From Heterobilharzia americana (Eukaryota > Platyhelminthes > Trematoda > Strigeidida > Schistosomatidae), in the NCBI GenBank assembly GCA_944470555.2, contig OX104127.1, positions 54,468,140-54,532,139 on the forward strand: a stretch of 64,000 bases of DNA. Reading direction: 5' to 3'. The notes under the pieces were generated by a model that was not told where the DNA came from, searched no databases, and saw only the letters and a list, made by a program, of their open reading frames with translations. Numbering within the stretch: the stretch's first letter is position 1; each line of letters opens with the position of its first letter. Shown one piece after another: positions 47,290-56,229 of this stretch. The position numbers and the translations under genes are program-made.

Positions 47290-48580
47290 AAATTACCATA
47301 ACTGACATTTAGGCAATATCGAGGCATCCCCATACCAGCCCACATGCCAATAGAGGTCGAATAATTCGATTCAATAAGAAAAACAACGGAGAATTCCGGA
47401 CCTCTCAATATATAAACAATTTACAACCTGAAAGGTGAAGAGGATACACCTCCATTTTGTTGCTGTGAATGTCGTTGTTGTTATTTTTCTACCGAAATTT
47501 CAGATAGCTATAACATGAAGATATCATCAGACTCTGAAGAAACTGGAGTATGATGAAAACTTACCGAATCATCTGGAAATGTGAACGCTAATCGAACAAA
47601 GGATTTAACTCGAATCCTCGAATACCCACATCATCAAGATAATCTTCAATGATGACAACAGGACACAAATAAGGAATAAATGTTACTACATTCCATTGTT
47701 TTGTGAAGCAATGAAACTATGCTCCCACGAAAACAACTGTGCAGTAAGTGAGAATTACCAATCCCATTGACTCATTTGACCGTCTCACCATATGAACAAT
47801 TGTCAATCCTCGAATTACTCAAATTTCTGCATGGTCATAATGGCAACGAAAATCTGAACAGACAGTAAACTGCAGGAGATCAACTCACCTATTAACTTTA
47901 AAGTGAACATATTCGCAATGATGGCTATGCAACAGACTTCCCTAGTACTTCATCTACAACAGAAAATATACCTCCTTGACAATGCTGCATACCTCAACGT
48001 GAACACTATGGAAAACGCATTGTCATTGGTGTGCAGTTTCTTCAAATCTCCATCACTTTACACCACAATATCTAATTCTGACAGCGTAAATCTATATTGC
48101 TGTGAATGATAAGACTTGAATAGATATTCACTTGGATTACATGATTATATGGAAACCTACAGATTCTCGAAATCATCAGTGTGGGTTCTTTTGGTCGCCG
48201 AAACTATAAACATAAGAATTTATGGTAAAATAGACGTTGATCTAAGGTAATGGGTCATTGGGAAGACGAATCAAACATGTCGACTGCTTGTAACAGGAAT
48301 TTGGAATTTTGCACCACCTTGGTGCCGCTAATGGTGAAAAAGGAGAGTATGACTGAAAACGACCTCCACTTTAACACTCTATACATGCTGAAAAGTGGTA
48401 TTTTCTTGGTCACTTCATAACTTGTGAAATGTTGTGATGTTCTTAATCGAATTTGATTACCTCCCTTCCATACATACCATTCAGGTCCCGTAAAATCTTG
48501 TAGATTTTCCAACACATATCAATGTGATGATGCGTGTAGACTGGCTTCTGTCATGTTAAATTACTAATATGAGAATGAAG
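47290..48580. other. Intergenic, nothing recognised
   Basis: An 86-codon minus-strand frame at 48255-48515 and a 68-codon plus-strand frame at 47903-48109 have no recognisable features. Confidence 0.4.
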
Positions 48581-48587
48581 TATTTGG

Positions 48588-48655
48588 AAGTAGCATCCAT
48601 CATGGACTGACACCAGTTGGGGAACTTCTGAGAATCTGGGAACACTGGACAGTTA
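48588..48655 (-). repeat. SINE-like repeat, family S, 3' tail fragment
   Basis: Minus strand: CTGTCCAGTGTTCCCAGATT then CCAACTGGTGTCAGTCCATG. This is the region 3' of the hammerhead cleavage site. Its end (AGTCCATGATGGATGCTACTTC) resembles the copy ending at 52100. Confidence 0.7.
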
Positions 48656-48925
48656 AGTAAACAAATCTGATATGGAATTAAATTCTATCAGTCTCCAAGT
48701 CTTTCACCTATATTGATGACCATTTCTTCTGAACTTGGATTTCTCATTTTATTTCACTTAAAATTCAGTTTTTAGCTTTGAATTTACATAAACGATAGTT
48801 TCATAGTTTCCTAATAGTCTTCTACAAATAACTTCGCATACCTACGCTCCACATTATTAATTTTCTATACTCAATTTCTTGTATTTCAAAGGGGTTGTGT
48901 CGATTGAGAAATATTTTCAACTTCG

Positions 48926-49382
48926 TATTCATCGTAGGCTGACATCAACTGGGGGAACAATGGCAACCAGGGAGTACTAGACAACTGTTTCGTCGTAGTA
49001 TAAAACTTCCTACAACCCCTCAAAAAGCAGTTGAATTGGTGCTCATTGGTGACTTGCTCCGTGACGTGATTCCTGATATTCCAATGAGAAGTCATGACCA
49101 GTGGGGCTAGCTTGATGGTCGTGAAGACAGTTACTCAACGATGACATTGGTTGGCGGTTTGGCTATTTCGTGAACTGACAGAAGTTGAAAATATAGACAA
49201 TTGGATTCTGACCCAGTGGCTCAATTGTACCGTGCTGGCCACGGAAACTGAAGGTCACGGATCCGATCCCTGGCAGGGTCGTGGGTGGGCACAGCTGAGA
49301 AATCTCATACTAGGACGAAACAGCTGTCCAGTACTCTCTAGTTTCCATTGTTCCTCCAACTGATATCAGTCTACAATGAATA
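48926..49382 (+). repeat. Family S unit with inverted terminal arms (first copy)
   Basis: A left arm at 48926-49010 (minus orientation of the family 3' end) and a right arm at 49294-49382 (plus) flank a plus-strand body. The body starts TTGGTGCTCATTGGTGACTT and includes a tRNA-like head with B box GGATCCGATCCC near 49259. Both hammerhead copies are decayed: the right one reads CTGAGAAATCT instead of CTGAGGAGTCC, and the left one lost its first half. Total length 457 bp, close to the 460 bp of the unit at 55.46 kb. Confidence 0.75.
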
Positions 49383-49389
49383 TGAACTT

Positions 49390-50555
49390 GAAAGTATCAT
49401 TAAATTTCTTGTCAATAAGCTTTTGAATGAATAGATTTGTAATTAAATCAAGCACTTGTCATTAACAGTTAAATAATTACCAAAGTAATTATAGTTTAAT
49501 AGATTAGCTAAAATTTCGATTTATTTTACTCATCTCTGAAGGTTACTGAATGCTTTATTTCCAATATTAAAAACAAGAATCTCTGATTATTGGATAGATG
49601 CTTTTAACTGCCTACTAACAGAACAATAGACCAGTATATTGACTGTAACCTACTACTTGTAAATAATCAACTCGATAATACAAGTTTAAAAGAAATTTTG
49701 ATCTAAAAATTCAGAACAACTTTAATGAAAATATTCAAGTAATGAAACAATATTTCAGTATTGAAGAGAAGTCAGTGAAGAAGCACAATTGTTTTAATTC
49801 ATTCGAAAGCTGAATGATATTGAGATCTTAGTAATTAACTCCAGAGACTAATATTATTGTTTGTATTATCCTGTTGTTGATTAGACCGAATTAATCGATC
49901 TGTATTAGCATACAGGGCCCTAAACGGATGTTTCGTTATTCTCTGTTATTTCAATTTTATAACAATGATGGATATCCTCTATCATTATTCTGTAGCCTAG
50001 TGGATACGGCTTTTTAGACTTCATATGAGTTTGTCAGAGAACTTGACTGGCGGTAATTAAATAGAAAAATTTTAAATCCAGCACATAATAAGTGGAATCA
50101 GTCGTCTACAGATAGGCAACAAGCCGCGCTAATTGTTTAAAAAACGATGATTCTGTTTGTCCTCTGAGACCGTAATAGATGGAGTGAGGTGAAGAGTTGA
50201 GTGTTAACCGCCTATGTTATTAATCAGTTATCTGAAAGGTGGTTAGTAATAGCAATATGAAAACTGGTTTCACGCTCTTTAGGACAAGAATAATATCAGC
50301 GTATCATTTGTGAGATCTTCAGGGCTGAAAGACGGCATTGCTAATAAAGAGACAGACAGAATCAACATCAAACCTCATACACAAATATGTCAATTCAAAG
50401 AAAACGGGGAGAGAAAAGGAGTGATATGAAAGTAGATAAAATAGTGTAAGAGAATAAACTAGCTGAAGATGAAGGTTACTGTGAATACTCAAGCTTTAAA
50501 ACCCGTCAAAGAGTGAATAAATCTCAGTCATATCACTGAAACTTCTAAACCACTG
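49390..50555. other. Intergenic, with a possible Smα remnant near 49870-50040
   Basis: The phrase GATTAGACCGAATTAATCGA then TCTGTATTAGCATACAGG resembles 57586-57623, which precedes the intact hammerhead at 57.6 kb. A tRNA-like GTAGCCTAGTGGATACGG follows at about 49992. No hammerhead core is left. The rest is featureless. Confidence 0.4.
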
Positions 50556-50559
50556 ATTT

Positions 50560-50853
50560 CAATTGTCTCGGAGACCTCAATCAGTCAGACAGTCTATATT
50601 TCCCCACATGGTTCAAACCAACAATCATCAACTTCATTGACTGGTGCCATATCTTGTTCTAGCCCCCTTGAACTCCCTTCCAGCTGAATCCAAGTTCCCC
50701 TGGCATTGCATGCTGAGGTTACCAGTGGCACGGCATACTCAGTACACGTCCAAGCCACCTCGGCCGATGAAGGTGCACAACATCACCAACGTACTTGTCA
50801 AATGGATATTAAATGCCTCATGTGATGAATTCTGGAAATTATATAACGGCTGA

Positions 50854-50896
<43 letters not shown>

Positions 50897-50960
50897 ATGA
50901 GGATAATGTGTGTGTACATCTGCGCCACTGACATAGGTCCCGAGCTGTATCAGATATAAA
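50560..50960 (-). mobile_element. Family E 3' fragments interrupted by (TA)n
   Basis: 50566-50800 parallels 7300-7560 (GGTCTCCAACC...CCCATCTCAGTCGATGA). 50895-50950 (GATGAGGATAATGTGTGTGT) is almost identical to 7233-7290. In the 7-kb copy the second segment lies before the first, so the order is rearranged here, with a 39-bp (TA)n at 50856-50894 at the junction. Confidence 0.65.
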
Positions 50961-50964
50961 TAGG

Positions 50965-51475
50965 TATAGATTTTGACTAAGATATGTGATTATTACTAAT
51001 CCTGTGTTTCTTCGACTTACTACCTTATTGTTAATCCTGGATTTCAAATCTCCATTTATTTCTGCCTGTTTAAAGTATGTTATATTATTGTTACTACTAA
51101 TAATTCATTTCAGTTGTAGGTTGTTTACAGCTGATGAAAGGCAACGAAATTAGATGGGGTCATTTTATTCTTCAAATGTCATTATTCTTGCATTGTTCAA
51201 ATTTATCAAGGGAATTAAATGTATAAGAGTAAAATTAAATGTATCACATTCTCTAGTTTCATTATGAGCTTTTATTTCCGTATTGCATATACTGTACTAA
51301 AAACCCAGTTCTTGATACTATCGGGCAATTCTCCTTGAAGTAGTTAGATTGATATAGGCAGTTATACGGTATAGTTATCTATTATACAGTAAACAGTTGA
51401 TCTACCTAAGTAATTATGTTTTAAATGATAAACTTTGTAATGTATTTTTGAGATGAGTGGGGATTTTTAATTTAG
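50965..51475. other. Intergenic, nothing recognised
   Basis: AT-rich spacer; one chance hammerhead-like string at 51131-51149 was rejected. No gene supported. Confidence 0.45.
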
Positions 51476-51481
51476 AGGTAG

Positions 51482-52100
51482 TATTCATCACTGACTGACA
51501 TCAGTTGGGGAACCATTGAAAATCCATGAGTCTTGGACAGCTGTTTCTTCCTAGTATGGTACTGGCTAGGGACCGAGCTCAGGTTCTTTAGGTTTCACGG
51601 AGAACGCTTTAACCATTCAGCTACAAGGTGTCCAGTCCTCTCAAGTTCTCAATGGTTCCCCAACCGATGTCAGTCTATGAAGAATACTGCCTGTTAATGA
51701 AAAAAATCCTCATTCATCTCAAAAATACACTACTGTATAATGCTCATTAATGACACGCTTCCAGATGGATATCACGAAGCTCTAATGAGAAGTCGTCACC
51801 TATGGGCTCAACCAGTCGTAAGTGAAGCGCATTCTAACTGAAGACCTTGGGTGATAGTTGCGCTATGCCATCGTGAATTGACAGAAGTTAGAAATTGTGA
51901 CACATTGGAAACTGACCAAATGGCTGAATGGTTAACGTGTTCGCCGTTAAAACTTGAAGGTCCTGGGTCCGACCCCTAGCCGGGCAGTAGGTGCCCACTG
52001 CAGAAGAGTCCCATACTAGTTGGGCGAAACAGCTGTCCAGTGCTCCCAGATTCTCAATGGTTCCCCAACTGATGTCAGTCCATGATGAGTGCTACTTCTA
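51482..52100. repeat. Family S repeats in inverted arrangement (second locus)
   Basis: 51482-51630 is a minus-orientation family S piece that includes the tRNA-like part (CGAGCTCAGGTTCTTTAGG region). 51637-51695 is a plus-orientation 3' piece. 51725-52100 is a plus full unit with B box GGGTCCGACCCC and a hammerhead-like block at 52005-52045 in which CTGAGGA has become CAGAAGA. All three pieces share TCAATGGTTCCCCAAC, so they probably have a common local origin. Confidence 0.7.
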
Positions 52101-52430
52101 GATAAAGTATCTCTCATACAACTGATAGTATGACGTGAAATAACACCGGATTTGATAGAAAAATAAACACTGGTCACTAAGTGATTGGTCATTACTGACA
52201 CTTTCATTCATTGACTTTGAAAATTTATTTGGTAAACAAATAAATTCGTAAAACTATCAATAAATTGAAAATATTATTACACAGCTACATATGACCTTTG
52301 ACCTAATCGGACTAACTCCAATGTCATACAGTACAAAGAACCGAATAGCTATAACCATAACTGTGTTTGCTAAATAAAAGAGAACTGGAACTTGTGTTAA
52401 ACTCATAAACTGGTTGTTATCTCAACTTGG

Positions 52431-52932
52431 TATTCATCATTCATCCAAAACGGGGGGGGGTACTGGACAGATGTGTCGTCCCAGTATAGGACTCCTCAGT
52501 AGTGCGCAAACATGATCCCAGCAGCGATCAGACCCAGGACCTTCAGGTTTCTTGGCTAGCACGTTACTGTTAAGCCACTTGGTTGCAATCCAATGTTCCA
52601 TATTTCCTACTTCTTTCAGTTCACTATATAGCACGATCTGGATCCATTGTCGTCTTTGAATAACTGTCCTTCTGTTCGACTTGGTTGACTTCATTGGTTA
52701 TGACTTCTTGTTGAAAATTTTGAAGTCATCTCTTGAAACAGAATACAGACCGTTGCATGTCAACTCCATGGCTCAACTGTAACGTGCTGGCCGTGGAAAT
52801 GGAAGGTCTTGGGTTTGATCCTTGGCTGAGTCATGGATGCGTAGTGTTGAGGAACCCTATACTACAGCGAAACATATACCCAGTGCTCCCAGCTTTCCAA
52901 TGTCTCTTCAACTGATATCAGTTCATGATGAA
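52431..52932. repeat. Family S repeats, head-to-head pair (third locus)
   Basis: A minus copy (52431-52640) and a plus copy (52733-52932) face each other across about 92 bp. The minus hammerhead at 52461-52507 keeps CUGAGGA and the GTCC/GGAC stem II, but GAA has become GAC. The plus hammerhead reads TTGAGGAACCC and has lost C3 of the core. Each copy has a tRNA-like head. Confidence 0.75.
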
Positions 52933-52939
52933 CTGCAAA

Positions 52940-53680
52940 TTGACTGTTACCTAAGTGAGATTCTGATCCAAACCATGGCAACTGTTTTGTTTAAAAAAAT
53001 CTGATTTTGACTGTTATTGGCAAGTAGATTCACTTCCAGTAAAAGTGATTATCATTAGGCTAAAATAGACAAAGAACCGATCAATGCATGAAACATGATT
53101 TAATGAAATGTAGTAACAATATGATGTGACACAAAAAACATGATGTTAATAATACGTTAAACAAGACAATAATGTCAAACAGCCAGCTGGTTCTGGATGA
53201 GCATTTGGTCCATAAAGCAGAATTAACAGAAATGCAAGTATAGTTCTCGTGGTGGTGGTGGTGGTGGTGGTAGTGGTTCATTCAGACGGTACAAAAATCT
53301 GTAACTCAAGCTAAAGCATCTGATGGATAGAAACTTGATATGCTTTTTTCCCATATTACGTAACATTTTTTCTCTCCTTTGTTATTGACTAGAGAAACGG
53401 AGAGTTGGAAAGAGTGTAAAAACGTACCAAAGTACATGATACATTCAACAGACATATTTAAATGAATAAAACAAATTGAAAAAACAAGAATTTGATGAAA
53501 AATGTTCGATGGATAAATTCGGTAGCCCACAGTTCAAGCAGGCCGCTATAGTCTGGGTAACTTCAAGTTTATATGAAATTTTATTGAATTCCAATTTAGT
53601 ATGTGAATTGACTTACTTGACTCATTTCGGTGCAATTTACTTGGTGATAGATAGCGCTTAATTCAAGATTTAGTGGGGGG
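52940..53680. other. Intergenic with a (GTG)n run
   Basis: A GGT/GTG trinucleotide run lies at 53252-53275. No gene is supported; the minus frames at 53081-53281 and 53306-53530 look like chance frames in AT-rich DNA. Confidence 0.45.
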
Positions 53681-53685
53681 AAAAA

Positions 53686-53765
53686 ACCATTCAGTGGAGT
53701 GCAAGTGCATTCAGTTAACGAGTGAACCCCAAATAGAATGAAATACTCATCCTGGAATCCAATGT
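53686..53765 (+). repeat. Smα-type hammerhead remnant
   Basis: GTGCATTCAGTTAACGAGTG then CCCCAAATAGAATGAAATAC and TCATCCTGGAATCCAATGT aligns with the intact hammerhead at 57635-57689. The core CTGATGA has become TTAACGA and stem II (CCCC/AGAAT) no longer pairs, so it is dead. Confidence 0.6.
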
Positions 53766-54077
53766 TGTCCTTCGTCTAGTAAATCATAACTAGTTTCTGA
53801 ATGTTTATGTGTTTGTTAGAGAGTGTGAAGATCTTCCACTTACTCATGTAAAGAGTCAAATTTATAAGTTGCTGAATCATCACAATACACAAGCGAATAC
53901 TTCTCCAGTGATTCCCTGAAAGATAGCAGATCGTCATGTAAATCAGCTTACAATTGTTAAGCTTCTTTAAAACTTAATTACCCAAAGAAATCAATTTTTT
54001 AAAGGCAGTTCAAGAATTCTCACGACATTTTATTGAATTCCCTTATATCATCTTGAAACAAGGATAGACAAATTCAA

Positions 54078-54660
54078 GGGTCTACAAGTGAAAACTAACA
54101 AGTTGACAGAAGAGGCAAGGCAGTGAAAACAGGACTTCAAGTGAGCGTGGAAATGACGGAGGTGATGAAGATACTCAACGAAAAACAACAACAACAAGCA
54201 CCATAAATGGGAGGAACCTATAGGAAGTGGTCTCTTTTGCCTACCTAACTACGTACCTAGGCAGCACTGTTTCAACTAAAGATGGCACAGACACAGATGA
54301 GAACGTCAAAGATAGGATCAGAAAGACAATAACACAAGCTTCCTTTCATTATTCTGAAATCAGTGTAGAGATCTACTGCACTTCACTCCACTCAGCATAA
54401 AGCACGAACAAGATACGCATTCTCAATCCGAACTCAATCAAGTAAGTCACTACTTCTATGTGATGGTTGAGGGACTTGGCGCGTTACGGAATACATTCCC
54501 AACAAACTGCAAACATGTATCACATGTGCAGCTGCCACCTACGCTCGCTGACTCCATAATGAAGATCTGATGAGATGATATCAGATGGCCATGAGAATAA
54601 GAATGAGGAAGGAGGAACTGTGACTGGCTGGCTGGGTGGCTGGTTGGCTGGCTGGCTGGG

Positions 54661-54750
<90 letters not shown>

Positions 54751-55030
54751 CAAACGAACCAACGAGACAACAACCCATCACCTAACAAGTGTGCAGAAGA
54801 AGAAAGTCGAGTGGAAACCAGATGCGAAACGACGAGTTGGTTGTCCGAGGCGAGGCGGGGCGGGGGAGGCGAGGATGACATGATGGAGATGATGTGAGGA
54901 AGAAATGAAAGGCAGTGGGGAGTGGTGGAGTGAGGTTGAGAAGACTGTAGAGAAGAGATTGAAATGGTTATGCACTATATGCTTCCGAAGCCCTATGTTC
55001 GACTAGGATCTCAAGGGATAAATAATGATA
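54078..55030 (+). mobile_element. Family R fragment, copy R8, with internal GGCT expansion
   Basis: Reads from LQVKTNKLTEEARQ (54090) through VTFAYLTTYLGSTVST-like blocks to the 3' end GTTCGACTAGGATCTCAAGG (54997) and TAAATAATGATAG. It carries the ATGTGATGGTT subgroup marker shared with R7 and R10. A 127-bp GGCT run sits where other copies have only CTCTGGCTGGCTG. Confidence 0.85.
54624..54750. repeat. (GGCT)n microsatellite inside R8
   Basis: About 31 tetranucleotide units, with three GGGT/GGTT interruptions near the start. All long PASQPASQ or GWLAGWLA frames on both strands come from this run. Confidence 0.95.
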
Positions 55031-55034
55031 GTGA

Positions 55035-55450
55035 TCAAGCGAAGTTATTTCACACAACTTAATAAGTTATGCTGAAAAACATACCTTAACACAAACATTG
55101 TCGCAGTAAAGAGAGGTTTTAACTATACTGTGTAAGTTTATTGCCTAATAAAGAGAAACGATTTGATAGTTGGCATTTTAAGGGTTTTGAAGTTGTCTTC
55201 AAAGTCGATATTCACTCATTCATCTGTTTGTTTAACTGTTTATGTTGCTGATGTATAAAAAGTAAGGCATATAAGATTGTAAATATGTAACATATCAGAT
55301 TGATTTTGTTATATTTTTTGCTTAGGGGCGGCTGTTAGTGGAATCTAAAAGGTATACGTCATTCTTTTTGGGGCACCTTAGCTGGGTGCACTTACTTTCT
55401 AGTTACTGGTGATGTTTCCATTGATATTTGAATTCAACATGTTGTTTCAA
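55035..55450. other. Intergenic, nothing recognised
   Basis: AT-rich spacer between R8 and the inverted-arm SINE unit; no feature supported. Confidence 0.45.
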
Positions 55451-55455
55451 GCTGT

Positions 55456-55915
55456 TATTCATCGTAGACTGACATCAGTTGGAGGAACAAAGAAAACCTG
55501 GGAGCATTGGACAGCTGTTTCGTCCTAGTATGGGACTCCTCCCTCAAAATTTAATTGAACTGGTGCTCATTGGTGACCAGCTTCGAGAAGTATTCCCGAA
55601 GTTCCAATGACAAGTAGTGACCGGTGGAGTCAAAGCCTGATGGCCATGAGGACAGATACTCAGCGATGACATTGGGTGGCGGTTGCGCTATATATCGTGA
55701 GCTAAGAGAAGTTGGAAATATGGAGCATTGGATTGTGACCCAGTGGCTTAATGATAACGCGCTGGCCGCGGAACCTGAAGGTCGCGGGTTCGGTCCCTGC
55801 TGGTGGGGTCGTGGGTGCGCACTGCTGAGGAGTCCCATACTAGTCGGACGAAACAGCTGTCCAGTGGTCCCAGGTTTTCTTTGTTCCTCCAACTGATGTC
55901 AGTCTTCGATGAATA
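55456..55915 (+). repeat. Family S unit with inverted terminal arms (fourth locus)
   Basis: The left arm at 55456-55543 is the reverse complement of the right arm at 55827-55915, with only a few differences; both contain GGTTTTCTTTGTTCCTCC. Between them lie a body beginning ACTGGTGCTCATTGGTGACC and a tRNA-like head with A box (TGGCTTAATGATAACGCG, 55744-55761) and B box (GGTTCGGTCC, 55787-55796). The head implies RNA polymerase III transcription on the plus strand. The right arm carries an intact-core hammerhead; the left one has lost the CTGA part. Confidence 0.85.
55818..55868 (+). ncRNA. Type I hammerhead ribozyme, intact core (family S)
   Basis: Core CUGAGGA at 55825-55831 fits CUGANGA. 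Stem II is GTCC (55832-55835) with GGAC (55846-55849) around a 10-nt loop. GAA follows at 55850-55852. Stem III is the palindrome ACAGCTGT (55853-55860), and the cleavage base C17 is at 55861. Stem I pairs CACTG (55820-55824) with CAGTG (55862-55866). All invariant bases are present, so it could self-cleave in the SINE transcript. Schistosome Smα repeats are known to encode active hammerheads; activity here is inferred. Confidence 0.75.
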
Positions 55916-56205
55916 ACAACTTGAAATAATTCCAAATCTCCACAACTCCCTCAACATGTTGTGTTTCAAACTCCGAAGGGTTATCCCTTAGGATATTGTG
56001 TTACAACACTTATCTCTTATATATATCCATATGCAAAGACCACTGATGACATATATGCTTTTGTCTATGGATGCATAGATTTTACTTGACTATATATAAT
56101 GTATTAAATCAATGTTAAGTATAAAAAAGCCTTGAGTTTTACGCCTTTGAAAGTAAAATATATCATAGAAAAAGAAAACATCGAAAAATTAATTTGCATA
56201 AAAAA
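55916..56205. other. 3' flank of GT-B
   Basis: AT-rich sequence downstream (minus direction) of GT-B. I see no clear AATAAA on the minus strand in this stretch. Confidence 0.4.
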
Positions 56206-56229
56206 GTTGTTGTTGTTGTTGTTGTTGTT
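56206..56229. repeat. (TTG)n microsatellite touching the GT-B stop codon
   Basis: Eight TTG units end at the stop codon (56229-56231). On the minus strand this is (CAA)n immediately after TAA, so it would lie at the start of the 3' UTR. Confidence 0.85.

Noticed and set aside
51131..51149. CTGATGA followed by GAAA, hammerhead-like
   Set aside because: The eight bases between the two core parts cannot form stem II and there is no matching stem I.
54456..54883. Four overlapping frames with PASQ or GWLA repeats, one 141 codons long
   Set aside because: They all result from the (GGCT)n expansion, which is open in several frames on both strands.
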